A DNA stretch of 64,000 bases from the NCBI GenBank assembly GCA_964501185.1, contig CAZCRT010000009.1, positions 1-64,000 on the forward strand, in the 5' to 3' direction. Shown in pieces: positions 1-8,412 of the stretch (positions within the stretch are counted from its first letter, which is position 1; each line of letters begins with the position of its first letter). This stretch comes from BS150m-G50 sp964501185 [NCBI: uncultured Bacteroidia bacterium] (GTDB lineage: Bacteria; CAIWAD01; BS150m-G50). The translations under genes were made by a program, and so were the position numbers. Below the pieces are notes generated by a model. The model did not search any database. It saw nothing but the letters and a program-made list of their open reading frames with translations, and was not told where the DNA came from.

Positions 1-336
1 AACCACACATAGTTAAATGGCTAAATGAGTGCGAAATGTTTTGACGGCGAACACAGCGGAAACCGAAGAACAGGATTGTTTCGCTGAATTCTCTCAGCCG
101 AAGCCGTAAATCTCCCGCCCGGAGTAGAGGTATTTTCCCACCCCGTAGAAACTGATCTTCAAGACGAGACGTTAGTACAGCCTCTTTCCCCATGGCTGGA
201 TCGACCACAATCAAAACCCATTGGTACTGTTAAGCAACCATTCTGATTGAATCGCATAATTCTGTCGCTACAGGTTTCCGCGAGTTGGAAAGGGAAATCC
301 TTGCGAGCTTCGTTTAATTATTATACAGTTAAAGTA
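1..336. other. Intergenic sequence, nothing recognised
   Basis: No convincing gene, repeat or RNA was found in this stretch upstream of the promoter at 337-345. Short open frames here have no Shine-Dalgarno sequence and no recognisable product. Confidence 0.5.
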
Positions 337-345
337 TGGTACAAT
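337..345 (+). promoter_or_regulatory. Extended -10 promoter for the bc-complex/nos cluster
   Basis: The bases TGgTACAAT form an extended -10 element (TG, one base, then a TATAAT-like hexamer) in an AT-rich stretch. No good -35 is visible, which extended -10 promoters do not require. Transcription would start near 352 and give a leader of about 235 nt before the first codon at 588. Prediction by eye only. Confidence 0.4.
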
Positions 346-396
346 TTAAAAATTATATCGCTGGATGAATCTATTGCCGCTACAACCGAAGTATAC

Positions 397-547
397 GGGT
401 GCCTTTCAAACCTGCCAACCAGGTTAACACCCTTGTCCCGGGTGAGTTCCGGGCTGACGCCAGCAGCCACAACCGGTTGTATTGATTGGTAAAACGACGG
501 ATGAAGCCAACGCAGTGGATCTGCTGAAAAGGCAGGTTCCTTTTTTT
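397..547 (+). promoter_or_regulatory. Structured leader of the nos supercluster, attenuator-like
   Basis: Consecutive perfect short hairpins occur at 409-425 (AACCTG/CAGGTT), 428-444 (CACCC/GGGTG) and 452-468 (GGCTG/CAGCC), followed by the palindrome ACAACCGGTTGT at 469-480. CACCC at 428-432 can pair either with GGGTG at 397-401, enclosing the first hairpin, or with GGGTG at 440-444. CTGC at 521-524 can pair either with GCAG at 512-515 or with GCAG at 532-535, and the second choice builds the terminator-like structure at 517-547. Two alternative pairings ending in a U tract suggest a transcription-attenuation switch. No known riboswitch class was recognised. Confidence 0.45.
517..547 (+). terminator. 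Putative intrinsic terminator inside the leader
   Basis: A hairpin with an interrupted stem (GGA and CTGC pairing with GCAG and TCC) is followed at once by seven T residues at 541-547. It lies about 40 nt before the first start codon, where an attenuator would be expected. It could instead terminate an upstream transcript. Confidence 0.45.
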
Positions 548-587
548 GTGCATAAGGCAAGCGATCGACTGACTTTAAGGATTGAGC

Positions 588-2504
588 ATGAGTAAAGAGA
601 GACTCCGGGTCACTGCCCATCCGCTGGAATGGTACCGCGACAATGTTCCCTGTCGTACCGCCTGCCCGGTAGATACCGATTCAGGCCGTTATGTCCAGCT
701 GATCGGTGAAGGGCATTACGACGAAGCTTTCCGCATAGCCCGGTCCCCCAATCCCCTGGCCTCAATCTGCGGACGTGTCTGCGCTGCCCCCTGTGAAGAT
801 GCCTGTCGTCGTGGTTCAATAGATGAGCCTGTCTCTATCCGTGCGCTGAAGCGGTTTGTGACCGAACGCTATGGCAGTGAGTCGAATCAACCTGATACTT
901 TTCGCGAGCTTCTGCGTACACACCGATCCGCCGGCGCCCAGTCACCGGGGCATCTCTCGGCATTTCCTGTTGATGTCAAAGCATCCGGGAAAAAAGTGGC
1001 AATCATCGGTTCCGGGCCGGCCGGCCTGGCGGCAGCTCACGACCTCGCCCTGATGGGGCATGAGGTTACGATCTTTGAGGCAGCCGATGAAGCCGGCGGA
1101 ATGATGCGTTATGGAATTCCTGAGTACCGTCTTCAGAGGGGTGTCATTGCAAAGGAGATACGCAACATTCAGAGTCTCGGTGTGACAATCAGGACCCAGA
1201 CTCCAGTAACAGAAGATTTCAATATATCACAACTGCGGGCGGATGGTTTCGATGCGATTTTTATCGGTATCGGTACCCAGGCCGGGTCCGGGCTCAATGT
1301 TCCGGGAGCCGATCTCGATGGTGTTATCAAAGCGGTAGATTACCTGATCAATATCAATCAGGGGTATCGTGTCAACCTGGGTGACAATGTCCTGGTAATC
1401 GGTGGTGGCAGTGTTGCCCTCGATGCCGCACGGACAGCTATGCGTGGTTTCTACTCACCGGAAGATGCCCGTGAAGCGGTTGCCGAAGCCGGCATTTTAC
1501 ATGTAGCTCTCGATGCCGCCAGGAGTGCCCGCCGGGAAGGTGCCCTGAATGTTCACGTTGCCTCTCTGGAATCAATTGAGGAGATGCCGGCAGCCACGAC
1601 GACCCAGGGCAAAGAGGAGTTGAGCGAGGCTGAGCTGGAGGGGATCACTTTTCATCCTTCAAAAGGCCCCCGCGCGATCATCGGTGAGGATGGCCGGGTC
1701 AAGGGAATCGAACTGATTGATGTTGCCCGTGTGTTTGATGACGATGGCCGGTTCAATCCTGCTTTTGTAGAGGGTACTGAAAAGTTCCATCCCTTTGACA
1801 GCGTAATCCTCGCCATTGGACAGCAGGCAGAAACAGGTTTCATCTGCCCCGAAGATGGCATAGAGCTTTCCCCCCGGGGGACGATTAAAGCTGATCCGGA
1901 AACTCTGAGAACCAGCGCACCCGATGTATTTGCAGGTGGTGATGTGGTATACGGCCCCCGGCTTCTCATCGAGGCTGTAGAAAATGGTAAGCGTGCCGCA
2001 CGTTCAATCGACCGCTATCTGCAGGATTCAGCCATCGAGGAACGCACTGTTATTTCAATCGAACAGATACCGATCGACGAGTATGTCATGCCCCCCGCTT
2101 TTGAAAAGCAGGAACGCTGCCGGCCCGACGCGATCAGTTCCGATCGACGAACCGGTATAAGTGAGGTGGAGGAGGCTTACGAAGAAGCTGAAGCGGTAAC
2201 CCAGGCGCAGAGATGCCTGCAGTGCCACATTGAGACTGTCTATGACGCTGATCTCTGTGTCCTCTGTAACAGATGCGTCGATGTCTGCCCTGAGGAATGC
2301 CTGATACTGGTTCCAATGGACCAGGTCGAGATCACCGGTATGGATACCACCGCATTAACTGATCGTATTCCGGAGTCTGATGAATTCAGCGTGATGCTGA
2401 AGGATCACACCAGGTGTATTCGTTGTGGATTGTGTGCTCTGAGATGCCCCACGCAGGCGTGGACGATGCACAGGCTGGATTTTAATGATGTAATTGGAGG
2501 ATAG
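588..2504 (+). CDS. GltD-like FAD/NAD(P) oxidoreductase with N- and C-terminal Fe-S domains
   Basis: Flavoprotein of about 638 residues related to the glutamate synthase small subunit. The N-terminal part carries the Cys-rich Fe-S fold of that family (CRTACPVD, CGRVCAAPCEDAC). A dinucleotide-binding motif GSGPAGLAAA follows near residue 145 and a second one, VIGGGSVALDAAR, near residue 275. The C-terminus is a two-cluster ferredoxin domain (CVLCNRCVDVCP and CIRCGLCALRCP). No glutamate synthase large subunit is nearby. The gene is followed 4 bases later by a Rieske gene and then cytochrome b, so it probably feeds electrons into, or takes them from, a quinol-cytochrome c oxidoreductase. ATG 588 is preferred over TTG 582 because TAAGG lies 7 bases before it. 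The electron donor (NADH, NADPH or ferredoxin) is not determined. Confidence 0.85.
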   Translation: MSKERLRVTAHPLEWYRDNVPCRTACPVDTDSGRYVQLIGEGHYDEAFRIARSPNPLASICGRVCAAPCEDACRRGSIDEPVSIRALKRFVTERYGSESNQPDTFRELLRTHRSAGAQSPGHLSAFPVDVKASGKKVAIIGSGPAGLAAAHDLALMGHEVTIFEAADEAGGMMRYGIPEYRLQRGVIAKEIRNIQSLGVTIRTQTPVTEDFNISQLRADGFDAIFIGIGTQAGSGLNVPGADLDGVIKAVDYLININQGYRVNLGDNVLVIGGGSVALDAARTAMRGFYSPEDAREAVAEAGILHVALDAARSARREGALNVHVASLESIEEMPAATTTQGKEELSEAELEGITFHPSKGPRAIIGEDGRVKGIELIDVARVFDDDGRFNPAFVEGTEKFHPFDSVILAIGQQAETGFICPEDGIELSPRGTIKADPETLRTSAPDVFAGGDVVYGPRLLIEAVENGKRAARSIDRYLQDSAIEERTVISIEQIPIDEYVMPPAFEKQERCRPDAISSDRRTGISEVEEAYEEAEAVTQAQRCLQCHIETVYDADLCVLCNRCVDVCPEECLILVPMDQVEITGMDTTALTDRIPESDEFSVMLKDHTRCIRCGLCALRCPTQAWTMHRLDFNDVIGG

Positions 2505-2508
2505 ATTA

Positions 2509-3027
2509 GTGACACCTGAGCTCAAAACCGCTGACAGGGGGCGCCGCTCCTTTCTCGGTAAAATGACGCTGGCGTTTTTCCTGATTGCCCTGCCCAGTCA
2601 GGCCTGGATTTATTTCCGGTCGTTATTCCCCAATGTTCTCTATGAGCCACCCAAGAAATTTAAAGTTGGAATGCCACAGGAGTTCTCCGAGGGTGTCAAT
2701 TTTATCGATTCACAGGGGGTTTTCATTATCAGAGAAGGGCAGCAGTTTGCCTGTGTTTCCGCGCGATGTACACACCTCGGCTGCACAGTGAAACATGCCT
2801 CACTCGATCATGAGCAGACAGTAAGGTCAGGGGGCAAAGAGTTGACCGTCACTTATGAGTTCCGTTGCCCCTGCCACGGGTCAAAGTTCAGGCAGAACGG
2901 AGCCGCTTATTCCGGCCCCGCTCCCAGCGGCCTGCCATGGCACAAGCTGGAGGTTGCACCTGAGGATGGCCAGCTGGTGGTTGATAAATCCCAAACCGTC
3001 CGCAGCGACGTCAAATTGTTGGTATAA
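2509..3027 (+). CDS. Rieske iron-sulfur protein of a bc-type complex
   Basis: Predicted 172-residue [2Fe-2S] protein. The N-terminus has a twin-arginine-like motif (RRSFLGK) followed by one hydrophobic segment, as in Rieske proteins exported by Tat and retained by a signal anchor. The two Rieske cluster boxes CTHLGC and CPCHGS are complete and hold both Cys and both His ligands. GTG 2509 is chosen because GGAGG at 2496-2500 is 8 bases upstream; the alternative TTG 2494 would overlap the previous gene. Role: accepts electrons from quinol at the Qo site and passes them to the cytochrome c encoded two genes downstream. Confidence 0.93.
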   Translation: MTPELKTADRGRRSFLGKMTLAFFLIALPSQAWIYFRSLFPNVLYEPPKKFKVGMPQEFSEGVNFIDSQGVFIIREGQQFACVSARCTHLGCTVKHASLDHEQTVRSGGKELTVTYEFRCPCHGSKFRQNGAAYSGPAPSGLPWHKLEVAPEDGQLVVDKSQTVRSDVKLLV

Positions 3028-3030
3028 ACT

Positions 3031-4530
3031 ATGCAATTAATCAGATCCCTCATCAATCAGATAAGCTGGCCCTGGCGCCCCGAGAGCAACAGGGAAGCAG
3101 GTGATGCTGTAGTCAAGAGCTTCCTGCATCACTGGTTCCCACACCGGGTCAGCCTGCGGAGTATGTCCTGGGGTTACTCGTTCTGGCTGGGGACGATCAC
3201 AGCCGCCCTGTTCTTCATTCTCTGTGTCACCGGAGTAATCCTGATGTTCTTCTATGTACCCTCGGTCGAACGTGCCTACTGGTCGATAAAGGACATCGAA
3301 TATGTGATAAGCTTCGGGGCTTTACTGCGGTCTCTGCACCGGATAACTGCCCATCTGATGGTAGCACTGGTCTTTCTCCACATGTTCAGGGTATTCTTTA
3401 CCAACGCCTACAAGAACGGATCGCATCCCGCTTCAGGGCGCAGGTTCAACTGGGTGCTCGGTGTTGTGCTGCTGGTGGTGACCTTGCTCCTGTCCTTCAC
3501 CGGTTATCTGTTGCCATGGGATCAGCTTGCTTACTGGGCAATAACGGTGGGTACTTCGATTGCCTCAGCCGTGCCTGTAGTTGGTGAAAGTACGCGTGAG
3601 TTCATTCTGGGCGGGACAATAATCGGCCAGAACACGCTGATTCGTTTCTATGTACTGCATGTATTCTTCCTGCCACTGGTTGCAGCCCTGGCGATGATCT
3701 GGCATTTCTGGAGGATTCGCAAGGATGGCGGCCTGGCAGTTATTGAGCGTGTTAAAGAGGAAACACCTCCGGTAGAGAAAAACGATATTACAGGTGCCGG
3801 ATCAAAATCATACGCCCTGATGGGAGTAGCTTCCGGTACTTCGGTGCATATTGTCGAACGGCAGAAACTGACCACAGAGAATTCGGTTTCCAGTTCACCA
3901 GATATGGTCCGTCGTATTATTATTGTTCTGTTCCTCACCGTCATGGTTTCGACAGTCCTGAGTATCATTACCCATGCCCCGCTGGAGGGGCTGGCAAATC
4001 CATCTGTAACACCCAATCCCGCCAAAGCGCCCTGGTATTTCCTCGGCCTTCAGGAGCTGGTTGGCTACAGTGCGTTTGTCGGTGGCGTCCTCATCCCGGG
4101 GCTTGTCGTTCTGGGGCTGATGCTGATTCCCTGGGTAGATCGCAGCGGTGGAAAAATCGGTCATTGGCCGACTGAGAAGTCCGAAAAGAAATGGCTGGCG
4201 CTGGGTGGCCTGGCCGGGCTGGCTCTGACCTGCCTGGCAGTATTCATCGGTGTGAATTTCCCTTCCCGCGAATTACTGGGTAACATTTTTGAACATCAGT
4301 TCTGGTTTGACCTGCTGAACCCGGCCTCGGGGCTGCAGATTGCGTTTATCCTCTGGTTCTTCCTCGTGCGCAAATTGACCCGGTCGACCCGCACCGCATC
4401 CCTGTCGCTGTTCACAGCATTTGTGGTAGCGTTCATAGTGCTGACAATTATCGGCACCTGGCTGAGGGGACCTAACTGGGACTTCTTCTGGCCCTGGCAG
4501 ATCATCCCCGTAACACCAGTTATATATTAG
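3031..4530 (+). CDS. Fused cytochrome b (b6 plus subunit IV type)
   Basis: Integral membrane protein of 499 residues combining the four-helix diheme half and the C-terminal half of cytochrome b. Heme-ligand pairs are visible as SLH...FLH, 14 residues apart, and VLH...IWH, 15 residues apart; the 15 spacing is the cytochrome b6 pattern. The Qo-site PEWY motif is replaced by APWY, a form seen in menaquinol-oxidising complexes. A hydrophilic insert of roughly 60 residues separates the two halves. It lies 3 bases after the Rieske gene and 13 before the multiheme cytochrome, so the three form a bc complex operon. Menaquinol as substrate is inferred from the Qo motif and group, not shown. Confidence 0.93.
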   Translation: MQLIRSLINQISWPWRPESNREAGDAVVKSFLHHWFPHRVSLRSMSWGYSFWLGTITAALFFILCVTGVILMFFYVPSVERAYWSIKDIEYVISFGALLRSLHRITAHLMVALVFLHMFRVFFTNAYKNGSHPASGRRFNWVLGVVLLVVTLLLSFTGYLLPWDQLAYWAITVGTSIASAVPVVGESTREFILGGTIIGQNTLIRFYVLHVFFLPLVAALAMIWHFWRIRKDGGLAVIERVKEETPPVEKNDITGAGSKSYALMGVASGTSVHIVERQKLTTENSVSSSPDMVRRIIIVLFLTVMVSTVLSIITHAPLEGLANPSVTPNPAKAPWYFLGLQELVGYSAFVGGVLIPGLVVLGLMLIPWVDRSGGKIGHWPTEKSEKKWLALGGLAGLALTCLAVFIGVNFPSRELLGNIFEHQFWFDLLNPASGLQIAFILWFFLVRKLTRSTRTASLSLFTAFVVAFIVLTIIGTWLRGPNWDFFWPWQIIPVTPVIY

Positions 4531-4543
4531 GGAGAGCAGCGAA

Positions 4544-5755
4544 ATGTCACAGAATAAGCTTATGAGAACCGACCGCCTCCTGATAATGATCGCCGCTCTG
4601 CTTTTTGCCGGTATCAGTCTGGTAACCATTTTCATTGATACAACGCCGTCCTGGAAAATCTACCAGAAGGAATTTCGCGAAGTCGCTTCTGAAATAGTCA
4701 ACCAGGAGGATCTCGCCAAGATACCCAGAGGCCTGCAGCAGATCTGGGTTGAGGAGCTCGATCGCGTAGACAGGTGTACAACCTGTCACCAGGGGATTTT
4801 CTGGCCCGGCTTCGAGCGGGCACCACAGCCCTTTACAACCCATCCCGACCGGGAACTGTTTGAAGATCACCCGGTTGAAGAGTACGGCTGTTCCATCTGT
4901 CACGGGGGTCAGGGATACGCTGTAGACAGGCATGGTGCACACGGTTTTGTCAAGCATTGGGAAGAGCCGCTACTGGCGGGAGCAGTCGCCGCCGACTACA
5001 ATCTCAACGACAAAAACGCCATGATCGAGATTAACTGCAATGTCTGCCACCGTTATGAACGCGAAACCGACGGGATGCCCTATATCAATCACGCCAAAGA
5101 TCTGATACAGGAGAAAGCCTGCTGGGGGTGTCACGTTATAAACGAAAAGGGTGGCACAATCGGCCCCGACCTGACTTCGATGGGGGAGCGGCATGCAGAG
5201 GGTTATGACTGGTCGAATTTCAGCGGCTTCAGGTCGAGCTTCAACTGGCATATGTTGCATTTCGATGAGCCGACAAGCGTAATACCGACTACTGTCATGC
5301 CCAAAATGGGTTTGCAGACAAAAGACCGTCACGCTCTTTCGATGCTGATGTTGAGTTGGCGCGATGAAAATATGCCGGTTCAGTATATCCCCGGTTTCGA
5401 GCAGGAGGAGATACTTTTACCTCTGGAAACACAGCGACGCGAGGAACTACTTACCGGCGACGGTGCATTTTTCATCGATAAAGGCTGCTTTGGCTGCCAT
5501 TCGATTCAGGCTTACAATATCCAGTCACCAACCGATAAAGGCCCCGACCTGACCTTTGCGGTTGACGATGTCCATGTCCGGTTCCGCCAGTCACTCCAGG
5601 AGTTCATCTTCGATCCCAGTCAGAGTGGAACCATGTCAATTATCTTCTCCTCCAAGGTGATTCTTACCGATGAGGAAAAATGGGAGTTGATCGACATTCT
5701 CACACGAGCAAATCATAGTTACAAATCTCAACAAAGCAATAGCGGGAATCACTAA
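4544..5755 (+). CDS. Membrane-anchored pentaheme c-type cytochrome
   Basis: A 403-residue protein with one N-terminal membrane segment (about residues 12-31) and five CxxCH heme-binding sites: CTTCH, CSICH, CNVCH, CWGCH and CFGCH. It takes the place of cytochrome c1 or f in this bc complex, being the only cytochrome c encoded with the Rieske and cytochrome b. The last heme lies in a mono-heme-like C-terminal domain after a long linker. nosZ begins 35 bases downstream, so this cytochrome is the natural electron donor to N2O reductase, directly or through a small soluble carrier. No close named family was recognised beyond multiheme cytochrome c. Confidence 0.88.
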   Translation: MSQNKLMRTDRLLIMIAALLFAGISLVTIFIDTTPSWKIYQKEFREVASEIVNQEDLAKIPRGLQQIWVEELDRVDRCTTCHQGIFWPGFERAPQPFTTHPDRELFEDHPVEEYGCSICHGGQGYAVDRHGAHGFVKHWEEPLLAGAVAADYNLNDKNAMIEINCNVCHRYERETDGMPYINHAKDLIQEKACWGCHVINEKGGTIGPDLTSMGERHAEGYDWSNFSGFRSSFNWHMLHFDEPTSVIPTTVMPKMGLQTKDRHALSMLMLSWRDENMPVQYIPGFEQEEILLPLETQRREELLTGDGAFFIDKGCFGCHSIQAYNIQSPTDKGPDLTFAVDDVHVRFRQSLQEFIFDPSQSGTMSIIFSSKVILTDEEKWELIDILTRANHSYKSQQSNSGNH

Positions 5756-5790
5756 AACCACGCTTTCCTGTGAAGCGTAAGGAGGTTCAC

Positions 5791-7707
5791 TTGTCAAGAA
5801 TTCAAACACACATTTTACGAAGTACCATGGCATTGATCATTATCAGTGTCATGATGACAATGATCGGATGTGGCGGCAGCGATGAAGGTCGTGGCCGTGG
5901 TACAGAAACCGGGATGCGTTCGGATGTTACCGATGCTGCATTGAAAACCTATGTCCCCCCGGGAGATCTGGACGAATACTACCTGTTCTACTCCGGTGGA
6001 CACAGCGGGCAGATTTTTGTCTCAGGTGTTCCTTCAATGCGCCATATCTGCACCATACCTGTTTTCTCCCCTTACCCCGGTACCGGCTATGGCTTCGACA
6101 ACGAAACCAAGGAAATGCTGGGCGGATACACCTGGGGTGATTCACACCATCCCGGACTCTCCGAAACCGATGGTGAGTATGATGGTCGCTGGTTATTCAT
6201 CAACGACAACGCACAGGGACGTATCGCACGCATCGCTCTGGATGATTTCAAAACAAAGCAGATTCTCAAGGTCCCCCATATCTCGGCCAATCATGGTTCT
6301 TCCTTTGTGACACCGAATACCGAGTATATCACCATGGCGACCCGTATGTCGGTACCGTTCCCCCAGGGAACCTATGCTGATGTGACCGAGTATGCTGAAG
6401 AATACCATGGAATAGTTGCCGGTATCGCCATTGATCCGGATGATGGCAACATGACGCTCGATTGGGAAATCCTCATGCCGCCTTTCAACTATGATCTCGG
6501 TGACGCCGGTAAGGGTGTCAGCGACGGCTGGCTCTTCTGGACCTGCTACAATACGGAGCGGGAATTCATCGAAGGGGCCAAGTTGGAGGTAACCGCCTCG
6601 CAGCGTGACAAAGACTATGTGATTATGGTCAACTGGCGTGAAGCACAGAAAGCTGTGGCGGCCGGTAACTTCACTATGTACGATGGAGCCAGGGTGATCG
6701 ATCCTGCCAAGGCACCGGGTGTTGTCTTTTTTGCCGGTCTGGGCAAGAGTCCTCACGGTGTTGATGTCAGCCCCGACGGACAGTGGATTATCGGCAGCGG
6801 TAAACTTTCACCGACAACGACAGTGTTCAATTTTGAGAAGGTCCTCGCAGCGATTGCTGCTGAAGATTATGAAGACATTGTCGATGGTATTCCGGTCCTC
6901 ACCTACGAATCAGTGCGTGAAGCTGAAGTACCGGTTGGACTCGGACCGCTCCACACCCAGTTCGATGACCGGGGTAACGCCTACACTTCCCTCTTTGTGG
7001 AAAGCGCCGTAGTAAAGTGGAAGCTGCCGCCATACGCTGCCGGCGATGCTGAGGATGCCAAGAGAATGGAGCAGTACATTGTCGAGAAGATCCCGGTAGC
7101 CTACAACATCGGCCACCTGGTTTCCGCTGAAGGGGATTCAAAATCACCCGATGGCAATTATCTGGTAGCTCTGAATAAGCTTTCAAAAGGCCGTCATCTT
7201 TCCGTAGGGCCCTCCATTCCGGAGTCAGCCCAGTTGATCGATATCTCTGGCGACAGAATGAGACTGCTCTACGACGCTTTCACCGAACCGGAGCCGCACT
7301 ACGCGGTTATGATCAAGGCGGACAAGTTACACCCGTTTGAAGTTTACAAACGCGGCGAACACCACAATCCCAATGCCATATGGTCAGCTGACGAAGCTTC
7401 GATTACACGTACCGGCCGCAAAGTCGAGGTGAAAATGATCGCTGTGCGCAGCTTCTTTTCCCCTGATGTCATCCGTGTCAATCTTGGTGACGAAGTTACC
7501 ATACATATTACCAACATTGAACAGACCCGTGACGAGCTGCATGGATTTGCCATTGATGACTACAACATCAACATCGTGGCAGATCCCGGTGAAACAAAAA
7601 GCGTCACCTTCAAGGCTGACAAGTCCGGAGTTTATGCGTTCTACTGCACAAACTTCTGTTCGGCACTGCATCAGGAAATGCAGGGTTATCTGTTAGTCAA
7701 ACCCTAG
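5791..7707 (+). CDS. nosZ: Nitrous-oxide reductase, clade II (Sec-exported)
   Basis: Reduces N2O to N2 in the periplasm; about 638 residues. The N-terminal beta-propeller shows the histidines expected for the CuZ cluster (DSHHPG, ANHGSS, SPHGVD, PLHTQ, NIGHL, GEHHNP). The C-terminal cupredoxin domain has the CuA motif C-x3-C-x3-H-x2-M (CTNFCSALHQEM). The N-terminus lacks a Tat RR motif and instead has a Sec-type hydrophobic stretch ending MIGCGG, which fits clade II and looks like a lipoprotein signal. TTG 5791 is preferred because GGAGG at 5781-5785 sits 5 bases upstream; GTG 5770 and ATG 5827 are alternatives. It follows the pentaheme cytochrome and precedes the nos accessory genes. Confidence 0.96.
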   Translation: MSRIQTHILRSTMALIIISVMMTMIGCGGSDEGRGRGTETGMRSDVTDAALKTYVPPGDLDEYYLFYSGGHSGQIFVSGVPSMRHICTIPVFSPYPGTGYGFDNETKEMLGGYTWGDSHHPGLSETDGEYDGRWLFINDNAQGRIARIALDDFKTKQILKVPHISANHGSSFVTPNTEYITMATRMSVPFPQGTYADVTEYAEEYHGIVAGIAIDPDDGNMTLDWEILMPPFNYDLGDAGKGVSDGWLFWTCYNTEREFIEGAKLEVTASQRDKDYVIMVNWREAQKAVAAGNFTMYDGARVIDPAKAPGVVFFAGLGKSPHGVDVSPDGQWIIGSGKLSPTTTVFNFEKVLAAIAAEDYEDIVDGIPVLTYESVREAEVPVGLGPLHTQFDDRGNAYTSLFVESAVVKWKLPPYAAGDAEDAKRMEQYIVEKIPVAYNIGHLVSAEGDSKSPDGNYLVALNKLSKGRHLSVGPSIPESAQLIDISGDRMRLLYDAFTEPEPHYAVMIKADKLHPFEVYKRGEHHNPNAIWSADEASITRTGRKVEVKMIAVRSFFSPDVIRVNLGDEVTIHITNIEQTRDELHGFAIDDYNINIVADPGETKSVTFKADKSGVYAFYCTNFCSALHQEMQGYLLVKP

Positions 7708-7722
7708 GTAAAACTGCACTGA

Positions 7723-7748
7723 CGGGGATGGGGGAAAGCCCATCCCCG
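7723..7748 (+). promoter_or_regulatory. Strong hairpin between nosZ and the next nos gene
   Basis: A perfect 10-bp stem (CGGGGATGGG at 7723-7732 with CCCATCCCCG at 7739-7748) and a 6-base loop lie 16 bases after the nosZ stop. No T tract follows, so it looks more like an mRNA 3'-stabilising or processing hairpin, or a partial terminator, than a full terminator. It would allow nosZ to be expressed above the downstream genes. Confidence 0.6.
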
Positions 7749-7766
7749 GAGTGTCGCGAGGCAATC

Positions 7767-8399
7767 ATGGAGTCATTCTTTACCCGCACCAGAGGGATTC
7801 TCGGAAGCCCGTTGACCGGCATTTCGAGAATTCTAGTGATCCTGGCTGTCGTGGTACTAATTCCAACCTTCTTCATGCCACTCTGGAATCTGGAATTCTG
7901 GTCATATCAATATCCCGAGAGCCTGACACTCGATATCTACAGTCACAAGCTTGTCGGTGGCAACGACAATGCCGACCTGGCGGAAATCAATATCCTCAAT
8001 CACTATATCGGTATGGCGGAACTGCATGAGAAGGAGTTTCCCGAATTGATGTGGGTACCGTTCGCACTGGGGATATTCATTGTTCTGACACTTCGAGCTG
8101 TCGTCTTCGGGACCGTCGGGAAGGTAGTGGATATACTGGTGCTGTTTTCCTATTTCGGGATGTTCAGCCTCTGGTCATTCTGGTACAAACTCAACTATTT
8201 CGGACACAACCTCGATGCAAAAGCAGCAGTGAAGGTTGAACCGTTTTCACCGCCTCTTTTCGGGTTTGAACAGGTCGGACAGTTCAAGGTATGGAGTTAT
8301 CCCAGTTACTCCTCTTACCTGTTGTTTGCCTTTGTTCTGTTTCTGACTCTAAGCATCATTCTGTCCGCGAGAGCTGCGTTGAAGAAACCATCAAATTGA
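7767..8399 (+). CDS. NosB-like polytopic membrane protein
   Basis: A predicted 210-residue inner-membrane protein with about four transmembrane segments (near residues 20-40, 98-116, 120-140 and 180-200) and a periplasmic loop between the first two. A membrane protein of this size and position, directly after nosZ and before nosD, is typical of clade II nos clusters (called NosB in Wolinella-type clusters). Its biochemical role is unknown. ATG 7767 is preferred because CGAGG is 6 bases upstream; the alternative ATG 7728 falls inside the hairpin. The identification rests on synteny and topology, not on a known motif. Confidence 0.7.
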   Translation: MESFFTRTRGILGSPLTGISRILVILAVVVLIPTFFMPLWNLEFWSYQYPESLTLDIYSHKLVGGNDNADLAEINILNHYIGMAELHEKEFPELMWVPFALGIFIVLTLRAVVFGTVGKVVDILVLFSYFGMFSLWSFWYKLNYFGHNLDAKAAVKVEPFSPPLFGFEQVGQFKVWSYPSYSSYLLFAFVLFLTLSIILSARAALKKPSN

Positions 8400-8412
8400 A
8401 AGTGAGAAAGCT

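Noticed and set aside
397-547. Known riboswitch (TPP, cobalamin or c-di-GMP class) in the nos leader
   Set aside because: Partial resemblances to conserved boxes were found, but none of the full consensus cores is present, so only an unclassified structured leader is reported.
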